In this document: positions 48,160-60,985 of the stretch, one piece after another
Numbering within the stretch: position 1 is the first letter of the stretch
How the letters are laid out: each line of letters starts with the position of its first letter
Assembly: GCA_965153355.1 (NCBI GenBank)
Contig: OZ231128.1
Span: forward strand, 1,364,001-1,428,000
Length of the DNA: 64,000 nt
From: Flaccisagitta enflata
Lineage: Eukaryota > Chaetognatha > Sagittoidea > Aphragmophora
Reading direction: 5' to 3'
Program-made: the position numbers and the translations under genes
Notes under the pieces: model-generated
The model's input: the letters and a program-made list of their open reading frames with translations, nothing else
Database searches by the model: none
What the model was told of the DNA's origin: nothing

Positions 48160-51120
48160 CCAAAAGGCAGGGGTGTTTTACATTCCTATTGAAAAGTTGT
48201 CCTGTTAATGCAGCGAAACACTTTCGAAAGCCATTTTTTGTGTAAAATGAAACTAAGCATCAACAAAGAGAGTTCAAATTTTGGCAAAAGAGAGTCATGG
48301 GCTTATCACTTTTAGTTTAACCTTTTTAGTCGCTGGCCAAGCGAATCTATGAGGCTGTATGAGTTGGAAAACATTACTTTACAATTAGAAATCTAATAGG
48401 GACAAAAGCCTTGGGAGCTCTAACGGGTGTTTCATCCGGACCCCTCACTACTATCATTAGAACTATCAAAATTCACCCCAAACCTTATAGTACTCTTGTA
48501 GGGTATTAGATGCTCTGTTCCTAAGGAGAGTTGGAGGTTCGAAGGTTGGAGGTTCGAAGGATGATATCAGATCTCTGCGTAAGATTTGGTTCAAATCATT
48601 GATGGAAATGTCAAAGATGTCAGTTCTCTGCGTGAGCAATCGGGTTCAAATTGTTGGTGGAAATTTTCCATATTTCAAAAAACAAATTTGAAGCTTGACA
48701 ATGTACTATTGACATAATGGAAATGTTTGGACGTTTTTGCAAAACATTGGAACACCCCTGATTGATTCTATGGTCAATCAGTCCTTTCTCTCTATTCAGC
48801 CTCTTCTGCTCATCTTCATCCTCAATCTCATCCTTCGTCTCTCTACTTTCTTGTGTCTTTGTCTCTTTGTCTCATTCCTGTATCACCTGATGAATACAAT
48901 TTTCCAATGTTGTACAAAAAAGCCTAATAATTTCCATCATACCAAATCTACAAACGTCTAACTTCCAACTCTAAGTCTCTGTTGACGCATTGAAAAACTG
49001 TTGTTCGCCATCTATTATTATTCCACTAAGTTTGAACAGAAAAAAGAAGAAGAATAGTTGATGTTTTTTTAGTCGTTTTTAGTAGCGGACACGCAACGCT
49101 TAAGGAGGCTTTATCCGCCCGTCGATCGGACCGTTGGTCGGTCTGTCCGTCGGTCGTTCCGTCTGTTGGTCAATTCGTCCATTGGTTAGTCGGTCCATCC
49201 ATTGGACTGTCCATCCTTACGTGAACCCGAGTAGAAAAGCGGGAAAACAAGCGTTTTAGGACCTTTTTGAGCAGGTGTCCGTGTTGTAAGGGGGTTGGGT
49301 GGGGCGTTGGGTGCGGATGGGTGTTGGCTGCCCCTGCCCCCGTAACGTTATTGTCACCATACAAAACGTTAATGCAATAAGATGGAATTGTTACATGATT
49401 ATATCTGAGGCCTACTTACTAGTTTTTCAAAATCTTAGAGCGATCGTCGCGGAGTTTGAGGAAAAAACATCAAAAATACTCATAATTTTGCTGTTTTTAC
49501 AGCATCTTACAGCATATACCGATACTAATTTACAACATCTAAAGATAAATCCTTTTCAAAATAGTGTCCCTAGACCAGTTGTACAAATTTTGAGTATGGA
49601 TGAATCAATGCTGCAGAATATCAGTGGAGAAATACTGAAAAAACAGTAAATATTGCTGATTTTACAGCATTTTTACAGCATTTTACAGCAATAATTTAGT
49701 ATTCAATCAGGAAATTTTTGAGAAGTTAGTATGAAGTAACTAAATAAGTCCCGATGCCCACCCCATGGATGGTTTTTACCTCCTGTTAATTTTTTTTGAC
49801 AGCCCTCACCCTTCAACAATGCGTGACTATCAAAAAACTTAAGGCAGCTATAAGAAATGTGTCCACACCTAAAGACATGGAATCACAAAAATACTCATAA
49901 ATCTTGAATGCCTCGACTGAGGGACTTGAAATTTTAGGGTTAGACGCAGAATTTGATGCTCTTTCAGACCATACCCAGTGCAAACTTCCCTAGTTTCTTC
50001 TGACGGGTCTCAATACTAGGAATCACAGCGTGACATAAGCGTGACAGGGTGTGGACACATTTCTTATAGCACATTGAAAATTTCATATTTCTTGATTGAG
50101 ACATGGCAAAGTCACGAAATTTGGCATAAACACTCTCATATGTTTTCACTAAACGGGCAAAAAAGAAAAAGTTGAAAAAATCAAAGATAGATGAGGTTTT
50201 TTTATCAACAATTGGAATTTTTCCCAAAAATCGTCAAAAATTGTACTTTTAAAAAATTTTAAAAATTAAATTTTTTTTATTATGAACAAGGACTTATCAA
50301 CGAAAGATTTCAAGTCCTGAAAACCATAACCAGGACCAATGAAAATGTCCCATTTCTTCATATCATGTCATGTTTTTTTTCAAACTTTACAGTAGTGATA
50401 GTCAGCGTGACCTATATAGGACATATAGAAACATATAGGACAATTGGTCAAATCAGCCCTTTTTTGGGTCTTAAATCCTGATGATATGTCGACACTGAAG
50501 AAAGCAGGTTGTTACCAGAGTGCTACCTGATGTCCCTGACCACCTAAGGACACTTTTCTAAAAAAAAAAAAATTAGGAAAGGATACTTTATATGTCATCT
50601 TATGAGGGTATTTCCTTGGCCCGGCGAAACTCGAATCTTACCGGTAACACCATATCATTTACAGTCGTGCCACACCCCTCATTTACATTATAATGAATAG
50701 GGAGAAGGAAGAGGAAGAGGAAGCTCCTATACTTAACTATGGGAAAGGTAGGGTTGGCACGACTGTAAATGATAAGGTCTCATGAACTTTTCCTTTTAGT
50801 TATTAAGTTGATTTGTGATTGCGCATGGTCTGTTGATATGTCCGATTGGCATTTCCAAAGTTGGTTGATACCGACCCCCCCATTGTCGGATACCCCAGCC
50901 GCGTGCAGTTGGGAAGGGGACATATTTGAGGTCACTAAACCATTTGGGCAGGGCCGCAGGAGAAGGGAGGTCAAAGAATAAAAATCATAAACAAGGAAAA
51001 GTGTGTTCAACAGACAGACGGACAGACTAATGGACGGACAAAGCGACGCGTACGTAGAGTCTCGTAGCTTGTGACAAGTGATTGTTTTTAACTGCCCACT
51101 CTTTTATCATATCCCCTTTT
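48160..51120. other. Anonymous AT-rich DNA with degenerate element ends
   Basis: No exon matching the missing 5' part of gene B was recognised. Contents: degenerate element ends at 48325-48350, 49076-49230 and 50860-51070; an inverted pair ATAAGAAATGTGTCCACACC / GTGTGGACACATTTCTTAT at 49853 and 50050; and a short inverted element at 50655-50782 (ATCATTTACAGTCGTGCCA against TGGCACGACTGTAAATGAT). Confidence 0.5.
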
Positions 51121-51690
51121 TTGGGCAGCGGCCCCGAAGGGGACGAAGTCCTGTAGAACACAGGGGGAATCTGTCCGTCCGTCCGTCCGTACGTCCGTAC
51201 GTCCGTCCCCCCCCCACACCACCCTCAGGGCTTCGTCTCCTTTGGGGCCCAAATCCAATCTGTATGGCCCAAATCCAAGCAAAATGGCCCAAATCCAGCC
51301 AAAATGGGCCAAATCCAGGCAAAATGGCCAAAGACCAAGTAAAATGGGCCAAACCTGGCTAGAAAACCTGAATTCTGGCCTGAGTTCTATCATTTTGGCC
51401 CCTTAAACTTAGATTCTGGCTCCCAAAACCCACATCCAAGCATTAGAGACCCAGATCCTGACCTTTGGGACCCAGATTCTGACCTCCAAGACCTAGGTGC
51501 TGGCCGTTAAGACCTAATCCTAGCCTCAGAGGCCCAAATCCTGGCCTCAGAAACTGAAATCCTTGCCTCTGAGACTAAGAAATTGGTCTCTGAGATCCAG
51601 ATTCTGGCCTCAGAGACCCAGATCCTGGCCTGCTCCTCCCTCCCTCCTCCCTCCTTTAGCCGACAAACTATACAATAAGGGCAAGGGTAC

Positions 51691-52590
51691 TATAAATTAC
51701 GCCCACGAGTTTCAACTGGCACTGTCTATGAGCGTCTATCTGACTGACGACTTGTGGTGAAAGAAAGTTGGCCGATTGGAAAATAGGAAGGCGATCGTCT
51801 CGTTTATTCCATAAAAATTTCAACAACGGAAGAGAGGGGGAAAAATGAAAGGGAAAGTGGGCGTTAATTTTGATCAGCAAACGCAAAAGATAACATGAAA
51901 TCGAGACAGGACACAATAAAGGACAGAAACAGCACATGACAACATGTTCATCTTCTTCAGAGCCCATGCCACCTGATAATACCTGCCCCTGCCCGGCCCA
52001 TCCCATTAGATTCATCCATATCATCCCCATAGTAAGCTGATCGCAAGCGATAAAAACCATACTAAAATCCGGCGATAAAAATGCAAAAGGGCAAAAGACA
52101 AAAATAACATACCGGAAGACAAGATAAAAACAACGTTAATAAAAGCAAAAGCGCGTCTATAAACTTACTTTTAGGCCCACTTTCGTTGGTTTCAACCACA
52201 GTCTGTCGAAGTCAAATTAACGTTAATTGTCCGTTCATAAGTTCATCTGCAATAAAAAGATGAGAGATTATTGAAATTAGCAAATTCCAAGGGCGCATTC
52301 AATCAATCACGAAAAATCAATCAATCACTTTAGGAAGCAATGCATAAATAAATAAAATCAATCAATCCAAAAATTGGATGATACGAAAGACGAGTTACGT
52401 ATGTATGCCTACGAATAAAAACAAATGGCACAAATATAAGGCGCAACCATATGGTTACCCATCTAGCGTTCAATATAAAATAATGGCAGAACACAGCATT
52501 GAATGATAGAGAAAGAAGAAAAGCCAAAAGCAATGCAAAAGAAACAAAAGCACACATACTTAATAAACGGACGGACATACATTTCTAACA
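51691..52590 (-). repeat. 3' LTR of the BEL/Pao element
   Basis: 900 bp, about the same as 59471-60387 with scattered substitutions and short indels. On the element strand it starts TGTTAG and ends TTATA. Confidence 0.9.
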
Positions 52591-52606
52591 TTCTGCCCCA
52601 TTTTTG

Positions 52607-53725
52607 GGATTTCACGAATTTCAAAAATCTGACATCTAGTTTCCAGTCGGAAACCTTACCCTACTAAAACCGATACCTTCCTTAAAAAATTTACATAGAT
52701 ACAGCCCCCGCCCCTCCCCCCCCGTCCACCGCCTCTTACATCCCCACCCTAACTATCAACAGATCGACGACTGCACGAAAGATGATTCCCGTCCGGAAAG
52801 GATCCACCATCAGCAAATTTTCAACGATCACGATGACGCGGATAGAGACGAGGCGGCGACGAGGAGGTTGAGGCACCCGTTCTGTAAAAGTTAAGGGGAA
52901 AGGGGGGGGGAAAGGGGAACGGGCCTTGGAGCACTCCAAGCCTGGGATTTGACTTGAGAGTGGAAAATAATGAGTAGGGGCATACTACTAAAACATGTCA
53001 TACGAAAGTATTCGTAATAATGACTAAAAAGACCATGTCTAAAACAAACACAACAAATGTACATGTTCCAAAGAACCAAACACAACAAGACAAAATAAAT
53101 AAATTACTAACTATATATAAAAACGAATCTGTCAAGTAAAAGAAAAATTAGTAAGCATCATGGAACGACCACATCACCTGCGCCTTCTCCATTACAGAGA
53201 CGAGCGGGTCATTCCGGGTTCCAACATCTCGTCGACTCGTGGGCGAAAGGCGATGAATGATGTCGTCAACGGCGACCGCATCGAAAGGCGCAGGTGGAGC
53301 CGGATGCTGACGGGACATCTTGACTCCGACGAGCGACTTCAAGATGTAGACTGACTTCGCAGATGGAACAACGTCGTCAGCGGAAGCTTTGAAATGTTCG
53401 TTAACGCGAACTGATAATGATAAGAACGGATTTTGGCACAATCATATGTACATGTAGACAGAGCGGATGAATCAGTGTTTTTGATGTGTTAATGGAAATG
53501 GATAACATAATTGACAAGAGGACAGATGAAAGCATGGATAATCAGAACCAAATATGAATAATAACAACTCTTTGTAAATATAACAAGTCAGAGTTTCAAT
53601 CACTCATATCTATAGTTACTAATGGACAAGCCCATGCGCCTTTTCTCTCTCTCTCAAAACTTAGCGTTTTTTATGAATCCAATTCCAGCCGCAGAAGCTT
53701 TATGCGGTCTTTCGTCGCGATCTTT
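52607..53725 (-). other. Region between the pol remnant and the 3' LTR
   Basis: About 1.1 kb with no convincing protein. G/C-runs at 52706-52730 and 52895-52915. Short frames (65-97 residues) lack recognisable motifs. It may be remnants of pol or an untranslated tail. Confidence 0.4.
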
Positions 53726-55609
53726 TCATCTTGGCGTCGAGAAAAAGCCCTCCGGACATGGGCTGATGATCCCTCGACACCCATGTGGCGTCCTAAACTC
53801 CAATTGTGACGAGGCAGCGTTTCGTCCATGACGACGACCATGTTGTCGACCGCAAAGTCTCTCTCGGATCTCGACCATTTGCTTCGCGCGAAGAAGCGAC
53901 AAATATTCGACCCTCCACGATTTCCAAAACGCATCCACACGCGATTGCGCACGCCTCCATTGAATCTTCGCTGAGTCGGCGTCAGAGTTGACGCCTTGTT
54001 GCGCCAGATCCAGAGAGGCGTTGCCAGATGTTGATGGATTGAGGACATGATTCGGTGTGAGGGCCTCATAATCATTTGAATCATCACTGAGCGCTGTCAG
54101 AGGACGACAGTTGAGAATTCCTTCAACATCGACGACAGCAGTGTTGAAGGCATCGACGTGAAGGATGGCGCCAATAGAGATGGAAGCAAAATGGCGCTTG
54201 AAGAGACCGATGACTAGATTAGTTCTACAGTCTAAAGTGAATCGGTTGATTCTTGGGCGCCTTGCTGCAAAGCGGATGATTGCATTTACCATCGCATCGG
54301 CTGACGTATCCAATCCGGTCTCCGTAAGAACAGGTGCAGGATTGATGCGATTTGATGGAAGATTAGCCATTCGCTGATTCGCGTTCTTTTTAAAGTTCTT
54401 CTGGCATCTAAAGCACGTGTTGACGACGCTCTTGACAGCCTGAAGACCTTCTGTAATCCACACAAATTGGCGTAATTGGCACAATGTATGCTTTGCACCC
54501 GCGTGAAAATCATTATGATGATGATGGCGAATTAATGATTTCACATTCTCGTCTTTTGGCGGACGGATGAAGGGAAATTTAGCGTCATGTGCGATGTCGG
54601 CATTCTCCAATCGGCTGCCGACGCGAAGGATGCCGTCGTCATCGACGAAAGGGTTCAAATTTAGCACCTCCTTATTCTTGATGCTAAAGTCACGGCGGCT
54701 TCCTGGCTTAAAGGTTTTTCCCAACTCCAATTGTTCGAAAACGTCGGAATAATGTTGCCGCTGCATTGACTTGACGAGCTGTTTGCGCGCCTCCTCCAAG
54801 ACGTCTTGCGTTACTTCCGGTTTAGGAAGAGGATTCTTTGCTGCAATTGGGCAAAAGTATGTCTTTTCCTCTAACATTTTGCACGCTCTGATGTTTTCAA
54901 GGGAATCGCCCATCTCCTCTTGCGAGACGATTGGTGATGCAAAGTCATGGTAGAAGATGCGGTCAATGTTGCTGTTGAAGACGCGATTGTCGAGGATGCG
55001 ATCGATGCTGTCGTTGAGGATGCGATCATCCGTTGCGATAGCGTTGATCGACGCAAAATCTCGCCCCCTCTTCCCCGTTTTTCCACACACAGTCCAACCG
55101 AACAAGCATCTGAAGCAAGTCAAGGATCCCGAAGGCCCCCGGCGGATTTCTTGAGCGACGGCGGCGTCCGCATGCGCCGCTCCGATGATCATCATCACAC
55201 CGCCTTCTGCTTCTGGAAACTTTATTTCTCCGATGTGAGGCTGGTCGGATAGGTCGCGGAGAAAAGGAGGAATATCGCGTTCACTCGTTAACAAATCACC
55301 CACCAACGCGTCGTTGATGTCGACGACATATTCCTCGTCGACCGATTGCATGGTGAATGATGCGATGAAACGATCCTCAACAACATGACTTCCCACAGTA
55401 ATCACCGTCATTTGCACTGTTTTTGTTGGAATCAGAAGACTGCGAATAACACTGGTACTGATTACGTCGCGATCAGCGCCTGAGTCGATCATAGCATATA
55501 TCGTCCTCTGCGCACCCGAAGAATTGTTTATAATAGTCACTGGAACAATCGGACGGACAACGTCGTCCGAATGAAGGCGGACGCGGCGTTGCCGTGCGCC
55601 GCCAGTCAT
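53726..55609 (-). pseudogene. BEL/Pao pol remnant: protease joined to integrase, reverse transcriptase missing
   Basis: A single open frame of 627 codons. AMIDSGADRDVIS (about residues 39-51) is the aspartic protease site and LFGWTVCGK the usual following motif. A linker (MGDSLENIRACKMLEEKT) then runs directly into the zone before the integrase (NPFVDDDGILRVGSRL) and its zinc-binding head (HHNDFHAGAKH...CFRCQ). No YxDD or RNase H motifs exist. The integrase core is also shortened: TGLD, TLDCRTNL and VDVEGILNCRPL keep candidate acidic residues, but the spacing is too small. A full BEL pol is well over 1,000 residues. The frame staying open through deletions is notable. Confidence 0.85.
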
Positions 55610-58600
55610 GCCGTGGCGTTAGGAGATCACTTCCGTTGGATCGGCTGCTTCCGTCGTCGACGGGGCCGTTGAGTGCTGCTGCAGCCGCATCCTCTGACTT
55701 TGAAGGAGCCAGCGGTACTTTATTTCCCTGCTTATTTTCTCCTTTCTTCTCTTCCTTTTCTTCTTTCTTGTAGGTGCGCCCGTGGAGAATAGTCGCGTGC
55801 CGCTTCTTGCAGATCTGGCAAGTTGGTCTGTTCGCGCACCCTTTGGCGTTGTGTCCTGGCGCGAGGCAGTGGAAGCAAAGACGTCGAGACATGATCTTTT
55901 GAACTCTCGCGTCCACTTCCAACTCTAACAACTGATGACACTCTTCCGTTTGATGCATTCCACTGCAGACGTTGCAGCGGTCCGTCGACTGCACTTTTTG
56001 CTTGCCATTGGTCAAGGCATCTTCATATGATGATGGCGCCTCTTTTTCTGTCGTTGCGACTGCTGCCACTGATGCTGTTTTGCAGCTTGCGCCTTTGTTG
56101 CGCTGAATCACCGCCCATGTCTCAATCATATGAACCAAGTTATCGAATGAAAATAACTGTCCATTTTGGGCTGCTTCATGTTGCTTTTCCCAGAATTTAT
56201 CTGCAAGATGAGGGACCCTCTTATTGAGGATCTCCTGCAGCAGCTCGTCACGATAGCATTGTTGCACCTCTCCACAGGTCCTCGCAATCTTCTTTGCTTT
56301 TTGCAACCTTGCAGACAAATTGAAATACCTTGCATGGTCGGCCGACTGGATCTTCGCCTCCGCGACGATTTCGTTGAACAGCGCCACAATATTGCAGCGC
56401 GCCATAAAGACGACGTCCATTTTGCGAAGGCGTCGTCAATCTCTCCTCTTGCTGTCGCTTCAGTTGCATCAATCGTCGCAGTTTCAATGATCTCCTTTGC
56501 CGGACCAGCAAACCATTTAGGCAATTCCAATAAGATGTCCATTTGCGTCAAGCCTTCATGCTTTTCAGCATCTTTGAACTTCCTCTTCCACATCATGAAA
56601 TCGGTGGATGAAAGCTCCTGCAGAGGCTTCTCAGGTCTTGCTCTCTCCAATGCTTTGAGGCCGACCTCCCTTGCTCGCATATAATCGTTGTACGCCGCCC
56701 TCTCCAAGAACATGTCCAGAGCCGGATTGTTGGGCATCTGTACATGAACTTCCGGTTGACGAGCTACTTGATGAAGCTCCACCTGATGATACGCTGGGTT
56801 TTGTTGGGTAAGGGCGTATTGACCCCCGACTTTGACCGGAGATCTCTTTTTGGTAGTTTTCACACTCCACCCAACCTCTTCTTGCTGATTCATTTGTTGT
56901 TGACGATCATCTCGATGGAATCGGGGAGCATCAAAATCTTGGCGGACGTACTGTCGCTGTTGTTGTTCTTCTTTTCGTTGTTTTTCTTCTTCTCTCGCTG
57001 CGGCAAGGTCAAAGTCTCTCTGCTGAATCTGCATCCTCAAACTATCCACTTCTTGCTGCAAACGTTGATTCTGCTGGATGACTTCCGCTTGAGGCGTTGC
57101 TAGAGGCGCTTGCGCTACTTTTGGCGCCTTCGGCTGCAATCCACTCATTGTCTTCTTTGGAGCGACTTTTCTTCTCTCCTTATCCTGCAGCTGCTGTGCC
57201 AACTTCGCGTCAGCGGCCTCCTGCCTCTGCCTCCTGCGCATCGCCTCCGTTGCATCACCTCCGCTTCCGGCTGTGTTGAAGACCTTTTCCTCTTGACGGG
57301 GAAGTCCAGTCTCCCTTCTAGCAGAACCAATCTGCTTTTCGAAGATCACTTCCGGTGCGGTAGGGAGAATCGTTGCCGCTGGAGTTTGATGATGCTGATA
57401 CTGATGCTGTTGCTGTTGTTGAAACCGTTGCTGCTGCCACTGTTGATGTTGAAGCTGCTGCTGCTGGTCGGGATGCTGTTGCTGCTCATTCTGCTGCTGC
57501 AGTTGATGCTGTCGCTGTCCTTGCTGCTGCTGCTCTCACCTGTTGCTGCTGCTGCATCGTAGCAACGGACGTTCCACTGGCTGCACATGGCGTTGCTGCA
57601 AGTTCGAATTGAAAATAGATCGACGGTCCTTTGACGGATGCTGCGGCTGCTGCTTGTCCAGCTCAGACAGTTGTCTAAGCTTCACATCTCGCTGCTCTAA
57701 AGCTCCACCAATGCCGCCGTCGTTCAGGCTATTCCAATGCCTTCGTTGCATCTCTGCCGCATTGTTGAATACTCCTGCCCTTCTATCTTCATCTCGCTGC
57801 TGCTGCTGGCGAAAGTTACACATTCTGTCGTATAACTCTTTGTCTTCTTGTGATGAGCTTCGCTGTTGGAATCCCAATGGCACCGCGATCGGCGCCTTTG
57901 GGGCTGTTGCTGCACCACCACCTTCACCTTCAGCCATCATGCGCAGTCGTTGTTCTGCAAGGCGTTGCTGTCTCGCTTCTTCTGTCTCCTCACTAACATT
58001 CATGCTTTCGACAAGATGGTCATTTGACGCTGGAGGATCCACTACCACCGCTGGGATTGCGGCGGAAGGTTGCTGTTGTTGCTGCAGTTGCTGTTGCATA
58101 CGTTCTCCTGCATCATTTTGCCGCTGTTGTTGTTCTTGCGGCTGCGTTGCCGGTTGACGTTGTTGCAGCTCTTGTTGTTGTTGCTGTTGTTGCTGAAGCA
58201 GCAAATCTTGTTGGTGCTGTTGTTGCTGCTGCTGTTGTTGCTGCTGTTGATCGTTTTGTTGCTGTTGTTGATCCACATGTTGTGGCGCCGGCTGCAGGAT
58301 CTGATGTTGATCTTGCTGACGAAATTGTTGGAGTTGTTGCAACTGCTGCTGCTGCAGCTCTTGCTCTGCCGTTGAGCCATCGTTTGCTGCTGCTCCTGTG
58401 GTCGGTGGAGTTGACGTTGCTGTTGGAGTTGTTGCTGCTGCATCTGCAATTGATGCTGCTGCTGTTGCTCCTGTTGCTGTCGCTGCTCCTCCTCCCGTTG
58501 TTGCTGCTGCATATCGTCTATTAGCCGACGGCCTTGTCGCATTTCCTCCTCCAGCTGTCTACCCCATCTGTCTCTCTCCGCACTCCTGTTGACAAAGCGT

Positions 58601-59360
58601 CGCCTCGCCCTCTCCTGCGGCGTCAATCCGTTGATCACCCCACGACCTCTTGCGAGAGCATCGGCGTCGTCGAGATCCGCAAGCATGTCGTCAGCTTGCT
58701 CCATTGGAGACGCACGCGCAGGTTCGATTTCCGAGACCAGATCTGAGACCCACTGATTGACGGCATCTCCTCTTTGGATCGGCGGCAGATTTAGAATTGA
58801 CCGCCAGTTGGAGATTGCGCACCATGTCGAGGCCGGAAGTGGCAAGTATTCGGATCCGTCGGGGTTTGGCGGCGGCGTTCGCATCCTTGAGTTGGAGCGC
58901 CATTAACATTGTCACGGGCGGCGTGAGTGTCAGTTGGGAGACTGTTCCATGAGAATTCATTGACGGGTCTTTTACGATTCCCGATGTCATTATTCACTGC
59001 GTTGACTATGTCGGCGTTGGAAGGAAAACCCTCTGGATAGTTTTCACGATCGAAGAAACGCATGGAGTCCCATTCACGCCGGATTCGACGCAGAGTGGAC
59101 GCCGCGAATCGAAGAGGGTCGCCGGGCATCGAGTCGAGCGCCATCTGCCTTGCGTATGATATAAAGTCGTACACCATATCCCGAAGGCCGTGCCGAGCGC
59201 CATCTGATTCACAGGCGGCGTCATCGAAGTCGTTCGTCCCTTCGGTGCAAGTGGCGACGGCGTCGAAAAGGCGCCGGCATCCTTCCATTTCCGCAGTGAT
59301 GTCGTTCCTCATTGCTGGCGATTCGACCTCGGACACTGATTCAAACAGTGAGATACACAA
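55473..59360 (-). pseudogene. BEL/Pao gag region, frameshifted
   Basis: The N-terminal part (59360 to about 58885, from MRNDITAEMEGCRRLFD) continues in another frame from about 58884 (PNPDGSEYLPLPASTWC). A Gln-rich stretch (58560-58050), a third frame to 57536, then 57349-56400 (SSTDFMMWKRKFKDAEKHEG) and 56420-55473 follow. The last holds Gag zinc knuckles CNVCSGMHQTEECH, CFHCLAPGHNAKGC and CQICKKRHATILH, the last typical of BEL/Pao. At least three frame changes are needed, so no full Gag can be made. Gln tracts are coded by mixed CAG/CAA. Confidence 0.8.
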
Positions 59361-59470
59361 GATGACGTTGAAGCAGTCGGGGCGTCGTCGTTACGCGCGG
59401 CTGCCAGTGTCCAATTTAGCTTTCGGAGGTCGAAGATGGAAAGAATCGCGTCGTTTTTAAATTGTTGAAA

Positions 59471-60387
59471 TATAAGTTACGCCCACGAGTTTCAACTGGC
59501 ACTGTCTATGAGCGTCTATCTGACTGACGACTTGTGGTGAAAGAAAGTTGGCCGATTGGAAAATAGGAAGGCGATCGTCTCGTTTATTCCATAAAAATTT
59601 CAACAACTGAAGAGAGGGGGGAAAAATGAAAGGGAAAGTGGGCGTTAATTTTGATCAGCAAACGCAAAAGATAACATGAAATCGAGACAGGACACAATAA
59701 AGGACAGAAACAGCACATGACAACATGTTCATCTTCTTCAGAGCCCATGCCACCTGATAATACCTGCCCCTGCCCCGGCCTATCCCATTAGATTCATCCA
59801 TATCATCCCCATAGTAAGCTGATCGGGCAAGCGATAAAAACCATACTAAAATCCGGCGATAAAAATGCAAAAGGGCAAAAGACAAAAATAACATACCGGA
59901 AGACAAGATAAAAACAACGTTAATAAAAGCAAAGACGCGTCTATAAAACTTACTTTTAGGCCCACTTTCGTTGGTTTCAACCCACAGTCTGTCGAAGTCA
60001 AATTAACGTTAATTGTCCGTTCATAAGTTCATCTGCAATAAAAAGATGAGAGATTATTGAAATTAGCAAATTCCAAGGGCACATTCAATCAATCACGAAA
60101 AATCAATCAATCACTTTAGGAAGCAATGCCGCAAATAAATAAAATCAATCAATCCAAAAATTGGATGATACGAAAGACGAGTTACGTATGTATGCCTACG
60201 TAATAAAAACAAATGGCACAAAATACAAGGCGCAACCATATGGTTACCCATCTAGCGTTCAATATAAAAAATGGCGAGAAACAAAAGACACCGGCATTGA
60301 ATGATAGAGAAAGAAGAAAAGCCAAAAGCACGCAAAAGAAACAAAAGCACACATACTTAATAAACGGACGGACATACATTTCTAACA
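59471..60387 (-). repeat. 5' LTR of the BEL/Pao element
   Basis: 917 bp copy of the other LTR. Differences include an AACAAAAGACACCGGCATT-type variant near 60280 and several 1-2 bp indels. The divergence shows the insertion is not brand new. Confidence 0.9.
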
Positions 60388-60669
60388 GGTACCATTGTCC
60401 ATATACTGCCTTTTGTTATTTCTCTATGGTATTCAATGAAAATTTGAATAACAAGGCATCCTGGACAGAAGGAAGGCAGACAGGACGGACGGACGGACGG
60501 ATGGACGGACGGACAGATTCCCCCTGTGTTCTACAGGACTTTGTCCCCTTCGGGGCCGCTGCCCTGCTCCCTCTCAACCTTAATCACTTCCTACTCAAGC
60601 AGGGCACGGGTACCGCTGACCACTTACTGCCTTTGGGCAGCTATTGTATCATCAAACTGTTATTGTTAG

Positions 60670-60917
60670 GCGATTCCCGCAGCTTTGGACATTGTTGGCG
60701 GACCGGGGGAAGATGTGGACTTAATTGTGATCTCCTTGGCACCTCCAAAACCAATACCAAAGGAAGTTCCCGAGAAGAAAAATGCAATAATGAAGCAACT
60801 CATGTACTGGTTGTCATATTTTCCAAGGTGCTAAGTGTTATAAAGAAACAACATCAACAACAACCACAATAGCAACAACAACGAAAAAACAACAACAACA
60901 ATAACAACAACATCAAT

Positions 60918-60985
<68 letters not shown>

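Larger units (their letters stand above)
51691..60387 (-). mobile_element. BEL/Pao-like LTR retrotransposon, 8.7 kb, with internal deletions
   Basis: Two LTRs (51691-52590 and 59471-60387) bracket an internal region read on the minus strand. A 5-bp target duplication (GGTAC) sits at 51686-51690 and 60388-60392. Zinc knuckles, a DSG aspartic protease and an H-H-C-C integrase head in that order mark the BEL/Pao type. The reverse transcriptase/RNase H block is missing and gag has frameshifts, so the copy is non-autonomous. A purine-rich AAAAATGGGGCAGAA tract precedes the 3' LTR (52591-52606). Confidence 0.9.
51123..60563. mobile_element. GGCAGCG-family element split by the BEL/Pao insertion
   Basis: The left end GGGCAGCGGCCCCGAAGGGG then GTCCTGTAGAACACAGGGGG (51123-51168) has its exact mirror at 60517-60563. 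The host sequence is 51123-51690 plus 60388-60563, about 740 bp, with CCAAATCCAGCCAAAATGG-type repeats inside. Confidence 0.8.

Noticed and set aside
57110-58524. Leu/Ala-rich frames on the plus strand
   Set aside because: They are antisense shadows of the Gln-rich part of the BEL/Pao gag.
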